A stretch of DNA of 64,000 nt, taken from NCBI GenBank assembly GCA_943846785.1, contig OX044367.1, positions 868,001 through 932,000 on the forward strand, read 5' to 3'. This document shows positions 54,353-64,000 of the stretch, one piece after another. The stretch's first letter is position 1. The number at the start of each line of letters is the position of its first letter. Under the pieces are notes generated by a model. The model did not search any database. It was not told the origin of the DNA and was given only the letters and a program-made list of their open reading frames with translations. The translations under genes were made by a program, and so were the position numbers. Source of the DNA: SCGC-AAA076-P13 sp905478035. GTDB lineage: Bacteria; Pseudomonadota; Gammaproteobacteria; Magnimaribacterales; D2472.

Positions 54353-55105
54353 ATGAAAATACTAGTACCAATTAAAAGAGTTGTTGATTACAACGTTAAG
54401 GTCAGACCTATGGCTGATGGCTCTGATGTTGATTTAAATAATGTAAAAATGTCAGTGAATCCTTTTTGTGAAATAGCATTAGAAGAGGCTGTTAGAATTA
54501 AAGAAGCTGGAAGTGCTGATGAGGTTGTTGCCATCTCTATTGGAAAGACTGAGTCTCAAGAACAACTAAGAACAGCACTCGCATTGGGAGCTGATAGAGC
54601 AATTTTAGTTGAAACAGATTCTTTGTTAGAACCTTTAGCCATATCTAAAGCATTGGCAAAAGTTATTGAGCAAGAAAATCCTGATATTACTATTTTAGGA
54701 AAACAAGCAATTGATGGTGATAACAATCAAACAGGTCAAATGTTAGGAGCTTTATTAGACTATCCGCAAGCTACAAATGCTTCTGAGGTCGTAATTGACG
54801 GAACTTCACTAAATGTTACTAGAGAAATTGATGGTGGCCTTCAAACATTAAAATTATCAATGCCAGCAATCGTAACAACAGATCTAAGACTTAATGAACC
54901 AAGATACGCATCTCTTCCAAATATCATGAAAGCTAAGAAAAAAGAGCTTAATATTATTCCTCTTGCAGATTTGGGCGTTGATGCAACTCCTAGAACTGAA
55001 TTACTGTCTGTGGAGCTTCCGCCTTCAAGGGAGGCAGGAATTATTGTTGAAACAATAGAAGAGCTTGTTGATAAACTTAAAAATGAAGCAAAGGTGATTT
55101 CATGA
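54353..55105 (+). CDS. etfB: Electron-transfer flavoprotein beta subunit
   Basis: 250 aa. Opens with ILVPIKRVVDYNVKVR, has MSVNPFCEIALEEAVRIKE, and the ETF-beta signature around RALALGADRAILVET and DNNQTGQMLGALL. Binds AMP and partners with EtfA. Overlaps etfA by 4 nt. Confidence 0.96.
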   Translation: MKILVPIKRVVDYNVKVRPMADGSDVDLNNVKMSVNPFCEIALEEAVRIKEAGSADEVVAISIGKTESQEQLRTALALGADRAILVETDSLLEPLAISKALAKVIEQENPDITILGKQAIDGDNNQTGQMLGALLDYPQATNASEVVIDGTSLNVTREIDGGLQTLKLSMPAIVTTDLRLNEPRYASLPNIMKAKKKELNIIPLADLGVDATPRTELLSVELPPSREAGIIVETIEELVDKLKNEAKVIS

Positions 55106-56030
55106 GTATTTTAGTAATAGCAGAACATGATAATAATAGTCTTAAAGGATCTACATTAAATACTGTAGCAGCCGCTGTTAATCTTGAAAAAGAAATAACG
55201 TTATTAGTAGCTGGATCTGACTGCAGTCGGTTGTATCTGAAGCTCAATCTGTAGATTCTATATCTAAAGTTATAGCAGTCGATGATGCTGTATATAAAAA
55301 CTTTATTGCTGAAAATGTCTCAGCTTTAGTGCTTAGCATTGCTAGTGATTACTCATATATTATGGCACCAGCAACTACTTTTGGAAAAAATCTTTTACCA
55401 AGAGTTGCTGCAAAATTAGATTCTCAACAAATATCTGACATTATTAGTGTTGAATCTGATGATACATTTAAAAGGCCTATCTATGCTGGAAGCTGTATAG
55501 CTACAGTTAAGTCTAATGACTCTATTAAAGTTATAACAGTTAGATCTACTGCTTTTGATGCAATTGGAATGTCAAATTCTGGTGTAGAAGTTGTGAGTAT
55601 CGATGCTGTTGCAGATTCAGGAAAATGTGAGTTTGTTTCTGAAGAAATTGCTAAAAGCGATCGTCCTGAATTAACAGCTGCTAATATTGTTATATCTGGT
55701 GGAAGAGGAATGCAATCAGGTGATAATTTCCATCTTCTTGATTCTATTGCGGATAAACTTGGGGCTGCCGTTGGAGCTTCACGGGCTGCAGTGGATGCTG
55801 GCTATGTACCTAATGATTATCAGGTTGGACAAACTGGTAAAATTGTAGCACCTGATTTATACATAGCTGTTGGCATATCTGGAGCTATTCAGCATTTAGC
55901 AGGTATGAAAGATTCAAAAGTGATAGTTGCAATTAATAAGGATGAAGATGCACCAATTTTTCAAGTAGCCGACTACGGTTTGGTATCTGATTTATTTACT
56001 GCCTTGCCTGAATTAGATTCAGCTTTGTAA
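55102..56030 (+). pseudogene. etfA: Electron-transfer flavoprotein alpha subunit, one frameshift
   Basis: The ATG at 55102 opens MSILVIAEHDNNSLK, reaching VAGSD, then a base seems to be missing at 55227-55230 (one G would restore S-A-V-V-S-E). Downstream the frame is open to 56030 with the FAD-binding block LTAANIVISGGRGMQSG, GASRAAVDAG, QVGQTGKIVAP and GISGAIQHLAGM. Total about 309 aa, normal for EtfA. Loss would disable all flavoprotein dehydrogenases, so a sequence error is more likely than a true mutation. Confidence 0.9.
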
Positions 56031-56048
56031 ATAGTATTTCTTTTCCAT

Positions 56049-56078
56049 AAAAAGGATCATTTTTGGTCCTTTTTTTTT
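56049..56078 (+). terminator. Rho-independent terminator after etfA
   Basis: AAAGGATCA pairs with TGGTCCTTT (one T-G wobble) with a TTTT loop, followed by T8. Starts 19 nt after the etfA stop. Confidence 0.85.
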
Positions 56079-56103
56079 ATCCTTTTGGTGGTAAACTTTT
56101 TGT

Positions 56104-57375
56104 ATGAAATTTTTATATATATTTTTAGCTTCCTTTTCTTTATCAGTTTCTGCCTCAACAGTTATCTATTCATCCTCATATATTGATGTTATTAATTTAA
56201 CTGAAATGAATGATCATTCAATTGTAATAGATGGCAATAAAATCAGCGCTATAGAAGCTGGCTTCATTCAACTTTCAAATGAAGATACATTGATTGATCT
56301 CAGAGGTATGACATTAATGCCTGGATTTATGGATATGCATGTTCACTTTGGTCAAGAATATCTATCAAAAGCTGAACGTCCTGCAAAAGTTGAAAGAGAG
56401 ACTAGTGCAATTATGGCAACATCTCATGCGCTTAAAACCTTAAAAGCAGGTTTTACAACAGTTAGGCAGGTTGGTGATAGTGGTATGGTTGCCATATCAT
56501 TAAGAGATACCATTAATTCTGGTAAAATTATTGGACCAAGAATATATACTTCAGGTAAGAGTATTGCTACTACTGGCGGTCATGCAGACCCAACTAATGG
56601 CCTTAGTTCAGATAGTTACAGTTATCCTTCAGCTGAAGATGGTGTTATCAATGGTCCATATGATGCCTATACTGCAGTTAGGCAGAGATATAAAGACGGT
56701 GCTGATGGTATTAAATTAACTGTAACAGGTGGAGTCTTAAGTGTTGCCAAATCAGGTGATAATCCTCAATTCACAATCGAAGAGGTTAACTCAGTTGTAA
56801 AGGCTGCAAAAGATTACGGTATGTGGGTTGCAGTTCATGCTCATGGAGCTGAAGGTATGAAAAGGGCAGTTATAGCTGGTGTCGACTCTGTTGAACATGG
56901 AACATTCATGACTGAAGAGGTTATGGATTTAATGATTCAAAATGGCACATACTATGTACCCACTATTTCTGCGGGAGAATTTGTTGCTGAAAAATCTAAA
57001 ATTGATAATTATTTTCCTGAGATAGTTCGTCCAAAGGCTGCTAGTGTAGGTCCGCAAATATCAGCTACTTTTTCAAAAGCTTATAAAAGAGGTGTGAAAA
57101 TTGCTTTTGGGACTGACGCTGGCGTTCAACCTCATGGAACAAATTTAAAAGAGTTTGTTTATATGGTTAATAGCGGTATGCCCAATATAGAAGCTATTAA
57201 ATCTGCAACATTAGAGACTGCTAAATTATTAAAGATAGATTCTGAACTTGGTTCTATTTCAGTGGGTAAATTGGCAGATTTGGTTGCTGTTAAGGGTAAT
57301 CCAATTCAAGATATTAATAATATAGAGAATATTTCTTTTGTCATGAAAGATGGAGTTGTTATAGAGCATGATTAA
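56104..57375 (+). CDS. Secreted amidohydrolase (imidazolonepropionase/prolidase-like)
   Basis: 423 aa with a signal peptide (FLYIFLASFSLSVSAS). Binuclear metal ligands of the amidohydrolase superfamily are visible: HVHFG, Lys in IKLTVTGG, HAHG, EHGTF and Asp in FGTDAG. Closest to Xaa-Pro dipeptidase-like members, but the substrate is uncertain. Its end overlaps the ceramidase-like gene by 8 nt, so the two are translated together. Confidence 0.88.
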   Translation: MKFLYIFLASFSLSVSASTVIYSSSYIDVINLTEMNDHSIVIDGNKISAIEAGFIQLSNEDTLIDLRGMTLMPGFMDMHVHFGQEYLSKAERPAKVERETSAIMATSHALKTLKAGFTTVRQVGDSGMVAISLRDTINSGKIIGPRIYTSGKSIATTGGHADPTNGLSSDSYSYPSAEDGVINGPYDAYTAVRQRYKDGADGIKLTVTGGVLSVAKSGDNPQFTIEEVNSVVKAAKDYGMWVAVHAHGAEGMKRAVIAGVDSVEHGTFMTEEVMDLMIQNGTYYVPTISAGEFVAEKSKIDNYFPEIVRPKAASVGPQISATFSKAYKRGVKIAFGTDAGVQPHGTNLKEFVYMVNSGMPNIEAIKSATLETAKLLKIDSELGSISVGKLADLVAVKGNPIQDINNIENISFVMKDGVVIEHD

Positions 57376-58318
57376 TAAACTTAATCCTTTTTATGTTGCT
57401 TTATATGCTTCAATTCTGTTTCTTTTTACTTTTTTTGGTTTAAGTGCTCTTGGTCTTATTCAGTCATCAGTTGGTTTAGAATTTGTTGGACAAGCATCTA
57501 GATGGTGTGAAACTCTTTCAGATGGACTTTTCAGAGAACCAGTCAACACCCTAAGTAATTTAGGGTTTATGGTAGTTGGACTCTATATTTTTTGGATCAT
57601 TTCAAATGAAGAAACTAACTCAGATAATGAATTTTTTGGCCCCTCTAAAGTAGTTATTCTTTATGCATCTGCAGCTGTATTTTTAGGCCCTGGCTCTATG
57701 CTTATGCATGGAACAAATACTTTATGGGGTGGATGGGCTGATAATCTTAGTATGATTATGTATATAGTCATACCATGGCTTTATAACGTTTATAAAATGA
57801 GCAACTGGTCACAGCAGACTTTTATAAAAGCATATTTATCTATCATAGTAATCTACTCTGTATGGAGATGGTTTACCGATTGGGGATTAGGAATTAATTT
57901 CAACTTATTTTCAGTTTCTATAGGTTTGTGGTTTATCTCAGAGGTCTTATATTTCTGTAAAAATTTCTGGTCAGTATGGATAAGATTTTTTTCAGGTTTT
58001 GTAGGCTTTGTGGTTCTTGCATTATTTGGAACGCTTCCTGCGGAAGTATTTGAGAATATTAATGAGTATTGGTGGATTATATTTTTCTGGTTACCTGGAT
58101 TATTGGCTAACTCTAAGCCTGAAGGTAAAAGAACCTATATTTATTATTTATTAGGAATGGTTACTTACTTCGCTGCATTTTTTATCTGGAACTATGGAGT
58201 TCCAGATAATGAATACTGTAAACCTGACTCACTAATTCAAGCTCATGGTCTATGGCATTTATTATCAGCTGTAGCTACTTACTTCTTTTTTCTACACTAT
58301 AGATCTGAAAGAGTTTAA
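57368..58318 (+). CDS. Ceramidase-family integral membrane hydrolase
   Basis: 316 aa, about seven helices. CETLSDGLFREPVNTLSN carries the conserved Glu/Asn-Ser region, LGPGSMLMHGTNTLWGGWADNLSM the Ser-His-Asp set, and HGLWHLLSAVATYF the C-terminal His pair that bind zinc in the CREST/alkaline ceramidase fold. May cleave an amide-linked lipid; true ceramides are rare in bacteria, so the substrate may be an ornithine- or sphingolipid-like compound. Overlaps the amidohydrolase by 8 nt. Confidence 0.82.
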   Translation: MINKLNPFYVALYASILFLFTFFGLSALGLIQSSVGLEFVGQASRWCETLSDGLFREPVNTLSNLGFMVVGLYIFWIISNEETNSDNEFFGPSKVVILYASAAVFLGPGSMLMHGTNTLWGGWADNLSMIMYIVIPWLYNVYKMSNWSQQTFIKAYLSIIVIYSVWRWFTDWGLGINFNLFSVSIGLWFISEVLYFCKNFWSVWIRFFSGFVGFVVLALFGTLPAEVFENINEYWWIIFFWLPGLLANSKPEGKRTYIYYLLGMVTYFAAFFIWNYGVPDNEYCKPDSLIQAHGLWHLLSAVATYFFFLHYRSERV

Positions 58319-58327
58319 GTTGCTGCA

Positions 58328-59359
58328 CTATAAAATAGTTTCACATCCGGTACCATCAAGAAAATCAAGAACTCTTTTTTTATCTTCTTGATTTAATAGG
58401 TCGAACTCATTCTTAATCCATTTAGGCATTTGGCTTGATAAGGAAAAGTTTTTTGTTTCCACACAGCATTATCTATCTTCATTTCCCATGTTTCATCGCC
58501 GTTTTCAAGAGCTTTAGCATTTGACAATAATGCCGGTATATACATTTTTCCAACTTCTTTTAACAGATTTTTTAGTGATTCTGGGCTATCCTCAAGTTTT
58601 GTCCATGCGGTATTTTCAGCATCGTGTCCTGAAAGATCATCTAAAATATCAACCCATGCTACAGTTCTCAATGAATATTCATATGCTATTTTTCTTGGTG
58701 TTGGATCAAATCCAACTAATTGGGTAAGTTGTCCATAAAAAGAAAAATCAGATGAAGAAGGTTTTGTACCTAACAAGAAAGGGCTATTCAGTAGAGTGTT
58801 CTTCCATTAGATTTAAAAATCTTTTATAACTTGCATCAATAAAATCAGCAGTCCCATCATTTGAACCTACAACCCATAACCTATCTATCTGCCTCTTTGA
58901 TACAAACTCCTTATATTGCGCAAGTGTTTCATTTGGGGTATTCACAGCAATATCTACCAATGGGAGTATTGTTCCTGCAACATTCGCGTCCTCTTCAAAA
59001 TACCATCTGTAGTGAAACATGTATTTGGTAACCCATTCATCTCCAAAATCTTCAAGCAAATAATTTATAAATGCCAAGGCGGGGTCATCTGGAACTATCT
59101 TTCTTTCAGTAAATTCATTTTCCAATCTTCTTATTATTGGAGTTGAATCAGTAGTTGCTACTAATGAACCATCATCATTTGGTAATAAAATTGTTGGAAG
59201 TAGAACTGGCTTTGGTAGATCTATACCAAGTTTAGTAATTTTCTTAGCGATATCACCATTATAAACAATATAAGGGATATGCCTATACCTGAATGCAGCT
59301 AATATTTTTTGAGTATAAGGTGAGGGTGTTGCACCAAAAATCTTAATTTTTTCAGTCAT
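58328..59359 (-). pseudogene. Glutathione S-transferase, large form, two frameshifts
   Basis: About 343 codons. N-terminal thioredoxin-like domain starts IKIFGATPSPYTQKILAAF, with the C-terminal block PSSSDFSFYGQLTQLVGFDPTP and RTVAWVDILDDLSG. The N-terminal frame ends early at 58784; an extra base at about 58781 and a missing A at about 58425 restore the frame, ending at 58328 with a conserved-looking tail. Last gene of the seven-gene minus-strand array. Confidence 0.75.
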
Positions 59360-59389
59360 ATCTATACTTATATTTTTACAATTATTCCT

Positions 59390-60469
59390 TCATTGGGATT
59401 TATATTTCCAACTCACAATTTGATTATAAGTTTCTATAAAATTTTCAAGACCATCAATTTCAATAACATTCATCCAGTCTTTACTTTGATTAGATCTCTT
59501 GGCCATAAATTCATTAGTTCTTTGGTTATAGCCTTCATAGCCCCAATCTTTAAATCTTTTTTGGATATGTGCTGGTGCAAAAAAGAACTCAGTTCTTTCT
59601 CTTAACATTGCTTGTCCTAATGCATCTTCTGCTGTTACCTCATTCTCCCAATGAGTCATTCCAACTGTGTAGCACTTGAGCATATTATTTCCTAGTGAAC
59701 CATGAAGTGTTCCTAAAATTTCACGACTTCCTGCCATATCAACCATAACAGTCTTGAGATCACTATTTACTGAGGATAGTTGATCATATGAAATAACTTG
59801 ATCATAACAACCTAACTTAGTTACAAAATCAGTATTTTTTGAAGATGTAAGTCCAATTATAGTTGGGGTTTGTTCTGAGTCTTTAAGACCTTGTGCAAGA
59901 CCTATTGCTGTTTTGCTTGAAGCACTAACAATAATAATTTGATCTGCATCAAGATAAGCTTCATCTTCAAGCGCATCGCAAATACAAAAGGAAGTTATAT
60001 GGAGAGGGAAAAGGAGTGATCTAAGATTATCCTTGGAAGGATCATAATTATTATCTCCATTAACTCTAATATAATTATTGTATACAGCAGGTAAATCTTT
60101 TCGATGATCTTTACCATCACTAAAACCCTGATCAGTAATTTTTATTGGGTTAATGATCAGTGAGTCAGCAGGGGGGAAGTATCCAAATAACCTTTCACCT
60201 TCTTTGATACAACTATTTTTTGATTGAGTTACATTCGCAAATCCCCAGACTGGTATACAGCCCCAATTCATTATTTAAATCCTCTATTGTCTTTAAAGAA
60301 TTGCCAGTAACCAATCGTATCTCCAGCAACCCCATAAGTAACATTGTTTGATGTGAAAGCAAAACTTTCTATTGATACCGAGATTTCTCCTTCTTCAATT
60401 TCTAAGCTTTGTGTCTGAATAATCCTTGTTTTTGAAAGATCACTTTTTAAATGTTTGTAATTGCTTCAA
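59390..60469 (-). pseudogene. DUF2855 protein, three frameshifts
   Basis: About 360 codons when compensated, as in the family. The intact part (59390-60271) has WGCIPVWGFANV, GERLFGYFPPAD and a dehydrogenase-like domain with IIVSASSKTAIGLAQ. The N-terminal 60 codons follow from a TTG at 60469, with the indels at about 60439, 60276 and 60267. DUF2855 resembles zinc-free quinone oxidoreductase-type MDR proteins; function unknown. Lies 30 nt upstream of the GST and 5 nt from DUF1330. Confidence 0.72.
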
Positions 60470-60474
60470 AATTA

Positions 60475-60885
60475 TTATTCTTTAACTTCTATATTAAGCT
60501 GTCCAGCTAGTCCTGCTACTCTATGTTTGTTACTTTCTAAGTAATCAGGAGTCTGTTACCATTTTGAGCATTGCCTTTCTACTTGGATATCTTGCAATAG
60601 CAACTTTATCCCAAAGCTCTTCCACTCTCTCCAAGCATCAAGCGACTTACAGAGCCACCAAAAGACCATTCAGCCGCCAACTTTTTTTAAGTGTTCAAGG
60701 ACTTCTTTGCCATATATAGCATAGGCTTCTTCGCCTGTGAGATCGCTATCTCTTCCATCTTCGTATTCAGCTTTTTCTTTAAATTTTAAAAGGTTAACCA
60801 TAGCAATTGGAGTATCAGTATCACCTTCAAGAAATCCTTCCATTTGTTCTTTAGTGGGATGAACACTGTTGTTAAATTCCATCAT
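60475..60885 (-). pseudogene. DUF1330 protein, three frameshifts
   Basis: About 137 codons. The open part has HPTKEQMEGFLE and TPIAMVNLLKFKEKAEY, typical of DUF1330 (a dimeric alpha/beta-barrel). Compensation needs one A removed from an A7 run near 60690, one base near 60615 and one extra T near 60546. The resulting end is ELWDKVAIARYPSRKAML and a tail ending NIEVKE, as expected for the family. Starts overlap the GST stop. Confidence 0.7.
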
Positions 60886-61500
60886 TATTCCCCTAATGTT
60901 ATAGCTTTTTGAAACGCTGGCCTGGCTTCAATTCTAGCTACATAGTTTTTAATATGATCCATATCATCTGAAACACACCCTAGTCTGTTAGCCATAAAAC
61001 ATGAATGCCCAAGCATAAGATCGGCTGCTGAGAAATCCCCAACTAAGTAATCTTTATCTGCAAGGTTGTCGTTAACTGGTACAAGAGATTTGGCTATCAG
61101 ATTTTGCGCTTGTCTTAAAACATTCTCATCTCTTCTATCAGGCGGCAATAAAATTGTTTGAACAACAACTTGATTCATTGGAGGCATAACCATCCCCTCA
61201 CAATAATGAAACCATTGAAGATAATATGGGAACTCTTCAGAATTAGAGTCGGGTTTTAGACCACCATCTTTATGACGCTCAAGAACATATTGAATAATAG
61301 CTCCTGATTCAAAAATAGAAACTTCCCCATCCTCTAACACTGGAACTCTTCCTAACGCATGTCTCGACCTATGTTCAGGTGATTTTAAGTCCTTCCTTGG
61401 TAAATGGCATGATATTTACTTCATAATCCAATCCTAATTCTTCGAGAAGCCAAACAACTCTTCCAGCTCTAGTGCCAGCAGTAAAATGAACCTTTAACAT
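60885..61500 (-). pseudogene. Glutathione S-transferase, one frameshift
   Basis: About 205 aa. From the ATG at 61500: FTAGTRAGRVVWLLEELGLDY, then after an extra A at about 61390, RVPVLEDGEVSIFESGAIIQY (ESGA binds the glutathione gamma-glutamyl). The C-terminal helical domain has DFSAADLMLGHSCFMANRLG. The open part is 60885-61340. Beta/theta-like GST, substrate unknown. Overlaps the DUF1330 start. Confidence 0.8.
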
Positions 61501-61515
61501 AAATAATCTCCTTCT

Positions 61516-62193
61516 ATTTTTTTACCATTTTTTGTGCATTTTTTATAAATTCTTCTTTGTCTTTTCATCTTTTAATATACTTTCCCTATCTACAGGTATT
61601 TTAGTTCCTTTAATCATGCCTGGTTGCTCATACATCCTATCTTTCCATTTTTCTAAATGAGTTAACCCATCAAGAGATACTCCAGACCAATTATGTGTTC
61701 TAACCCAACACCAATTAGCTATATCAGCTATTGAGTATTCTCCTGCAAGCCATTCATTTTTAGAAAGATGAGTATCTAAGACCTCAAAAAGACGTCTTGA
61801 TTCATTTTGATATCTATCAATAGCAGGTTGTAGTTTTTCAGGAAAGTATCTAAAAAAAACATTTGCCTGACCCATCATCGGACCAATACCACCCATTTGA
61901 AACATTAACCATTCTGTAACCTTTGCTCTACCCACAACATCATCTGGTATAAGTTTCCCAGCTTTATCTGCTAAATAAAGCATGATTGCACCTGATTCAA
62001 AAATAGAAAGATCATTATCTGTATCTATAATTGCAGGGATTCTTCCATTAGGACTTATTTTTAAAAAATCAGGTTTTTTTTGATCACCTTCTCCCAGATT
62101 TACTGAATGAAATTCATAAGGCATTTCAAGTGCCTCCAATGTACAAGACACTTTATGTCCATTAGGTGTAGATGCGGTATATAGATGAATCAT
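61516..62193 (-). CDS. Glutathione S-transferase, Nu-class (YfcG-like)
   Basis: The open frame runs 62193-61543 (216 aa), including TPNGHKVSCTLEALEMPYEF, SPNGRIPAIID, FESGAIMLYL and the C-terminal GEYSIADIANWCWV, the pattern of YfcG/YghU disulfide-bond oxidoreductases. A missing A near 61553 truncates the tail; restoring it gives nine more residues to a TAG at 61516. Contains no catalytic Cys/Tyr in the usual place, as in Nu-class enzymes that act as disulfide reductases on glutathione. Starts 6 nt from the hydrolase end. Confidence 0.85.
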
Positions 62194-62199
62194 AAAAAA

Positions 62200-63278
62200 T
62201 TACTCCTTGATAAAGTCCACTAATACCTTAGATAGTTGTTTTGGTCTTGTCCACTGAAAAAAATGTCCTCCACCTATTTGTGGGGCACTTATTGCATTTG
62301 GAGCCATCTTAAGAACATCTTTTTCAATTCCATTTGTTACTGGATCATCACCAGCAAAAATAGATAAAAATGGTTTATCTGATGTTTTAAAAAAAGCACG
62401 AGCTTCTTTTTGAGCTTCTAATGATTGATCTGGAATTATTGGGACATGGCTAGGCATTGCTCTTGGCCCCATTTTATATGACGGATCAGGAAATGGAGCC
62501 TCATACGCTTTCATTAAATCAGTATAAAAGGGTGATATCTTTTCTAGTCCTATCTTTTGTAACAGAATAGTGGATATAGGCTTTGACCGGAGATCTTGTC
62601 TAAACGTGACTCTCCATTTGCATTGCAGTTAAGTAATACCAATTGGAAGATTTTTTGAATCCCAAGTGAAATTTTTGCCAGTACATAAATTTTGTTGCCA
62701 TGATGTTTGTATCTCCATCCATTTTTAATTTCTTTCATTACCATTTAAAGAAGCTTATTTTTTTATTGGACTGCTCTAAACTCTTTACTTCATCAATAAC
62801 TTCTTGAGGAGTATTTGGATTATATGGAAGACCTGTATTTCCCATAGCAATTTTTAAAAATCTATCTGGATCTGCAGCAACCATTCGCAAGCCAATTAAT
62901 CCACCCCAGTCTTGGCCAAAAAAAGTAAGATTTTTAAAATCATTTACTCTTCAACCACTCACCCATCCAATCTACTTGATTTTGGTAAGAATAATCCTCT
63001 CTTGCAGCAGGTTTATCGGATTTTCCATAACCTATTAAGTCTGGTGCAATAACCCTTATTCCTGCCTCATTTAAAATGGGAATCATTTTAGCGTATAGGT
63101 AGCTCCAAACGGGTTGTCCATGCATTGCTAATAATATTGGCCCATCTTTTGGCCCTTCATCAATATGATGAACTCTAAGCTCAGTGCCATCTTTGGTACG
63201 GATATATGTGTATATTGGATTATAAGGATAGTCCTTAATATCTTTAAATTGTGAATCAGGTGTTCTTAGAACTTCCAT
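62200..63278 (-). pseudogene. Haloalkane dehalogenase-like alpha/beta hydrolase, several frameshifts
   Basis: N-terminal part (63278-62940) begins MEVLRTPDSQFKD with DEGPKDGP, HGQPVWSYLY and APDLIGYGKSDKPAAREDYSY, as in haloalkane dehalogenases. The next part has the nucleophile Asp in FFGQDWGGLIG. The C-terminal part (62514-62200) has AGDDPVTNG and GGGHFFQW with the base His. At least three single-base indels (near 62950, 62755 and 62600) separate them. The span is about 359 codons, longer than the typical 300, due to an extra region after the Asp block. Dehalogenase specificity is inferred, not proven. Confidence 0.75.
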
Positions 63279-63925
63279 CTAAATCCCTCCGTGTAATTTT
63301 ATATTTTCAATAAGATCATCAAACTTATCCTGACCAAAAAAGTAGTTCCCCTTATAAACAGACAGGGGAACACCATGATGACCTGCTTCCAACTGATCAA
63401 CTTGATTTTGTTTAATTTGGTTAACTAATTTAGCTTCATTTTTGATTACTTCTTCTTTAATTTCAGAAAGCTCAATATCAAAATCTTTTAATATTTCTGC
63501 TATATGATTATCTGTATTCCAATGTTTTACTGACCATATTTTTTCTGAAAGTTTATAAGCAAACTCTATACCGTATCCTCTATTTGTCATTTCTTGACCC
63601 ATATGACAAATATCAAAAATATATGGCTGGTCCTTAGCAATTTTAGCTGTAAAAATATTTTGTTTGATTGGGTCTGGTTTTACTGGAAGATTTAGAGGCA
63701 TATTCAATAATTTAGCTTTTTTCTTAAAATCTGACATGGTAGATAGAAAAAAGAACATATTTTTCTTTTCAAACCATTCAGGCATTCTTATTGCAATTGG
63801 ATATACAAGCTTAAAATTTACATTAATATTTGACTCATTTTTAAGCTTTAACATTCTTGGCAGTATTAAATATGAATAGGGGCTCCTGTAAGAAAAATAT
63901 AGATCAACATTTTATCATTATTCAT
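63279..63925 (-). pseudogene. DsbA-family 2-hydroxychromene-2-carboxylate isomerase-like protein, one frameshift
   Basis: About 215 aa. The start from an ATG at 63925 needs one A in an AAAA run near 63907; then DLYFSYRSPYSYLILPRML is continuous with the open part (63854-63279). The conserved GHHGVPLSVYKGNYFFGQDKFDDL end is typical of kappa-class GST/HCCA isomerases, which use glutathione. First gene visible in the array; the operon may continue beyond the window. Confidence 0.78.
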
Positions 63926-64000
63926 TCTAAATTTATAATTTTTTGTAATTTTTCATTTCTTAGCCTCTTACTTACATGTTGTTTGGCCTTTGTCTTATCT

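Noticed and set aside
62550..62744. 64-codon minus-strand frame as a separate protein
   Set aside because: It is the dehalogenase-like gene read in a shifted frame.
58319..64000. True decay of a pseudogene operon
   Set aside because: All disruptions are single-base indels, many in homopolymers, and the other frames keep conserved motifs, so sequence error fits better. Not fully excluded.
1..64000. CRISPR arrays, insertion sequences or a prophage
   Set aside because: I saw no regularly spaced repeats, transposase genes or phage structural genes. The only mobile trace is the tRNA-Ser element.

Overview
The window reads as chromosome of a streamlined, strongly AT-rich marine gammaproteobacterium, most like the SAR86 group (inference from gene content, no search run). 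Supporting signs are two large TonB-dependent receptors, a TPR-sulfotransferase, a DMSP-demethylase-like GcvT protein, a BCCT carrier, several alpha/beta hydrolases, secreted peptidases, and a gammaproteobacterial lol/exb/msbA/lpxK/kdsB/murB gene order. Intergenic gaps are tiny, many genes overlap by 1-17 nt, and three convergent pairs share interlocked stop codons.

Layout. 0-13.9 kb: Oar-like TonB receptor, 2OG-Fe(II) oxygenase, nucleoside carrier, TspO, a KAS III-like enzyme, two alpha/beta hydrolases, an MGME1-like exonuclease, homocysteine methyltransferase, peptidase E, nitroreductase and BCCT carrier. 14-29 kb: second TonB receptor, TPR-sulfotransferase, MAPEG protein, DmdA-like protein, acyl-CoA dehydrogenase, PAP2 phosphatase, gamma-glutamyltransferase and M16 peptidase, with several proteins of 27-57 aa between them. 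29.0-31.3 kb: a decayed 2.2-kb integrative element in a tRNA-Ser(UGA) gene, bounded by a 43-bp repeat of the tRNA 5' half, with matching 22-bp inner repeats, a truncated tyrosine integrase and two cargo genes. 31.3-35.2 kb: operon of thioesterase, DUF3089, alpha/beta hydrolase and GPH-type symporter. 36.6-50.8 kb: fifteen same-strand genes with no gap above about 5 nt (trpS, MFS, hemH, DECR-like SDR, aldehyde dehydrogenase, lolC, lolD, exbB, exbD, an msbA-lpxK fusion, kdsB, murB, lysE, DUF1285, DUF2256), linking envelope biogenesis to translation, heme and aldehyde metabolism. 50.8-58.3 kb: DUF885 lipoprotein, ETF-quinone oxidoreductase divergent from etfBA, secreted amidohydrolase and ceramidase-family protein. 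58.3-63.9 kb: seven minus-strand genes in one tight array (three GSTs, DUF2855, DUF1330, haloalkane dehalogenase-like hydrolase, HCCA-isomerase/DsbA-like protein), a probable glutathione-linked detoxification operon.

The last cluster, and etfA, are broken by many single-base indels, mostly in A/T runs, while the compensated frames stay conserved. The first 55 kb shows almost none. This looks more like uncorrected sequence error towards a contig end than gene decay, so I report whole-gene spans and mark them as frameshifted.
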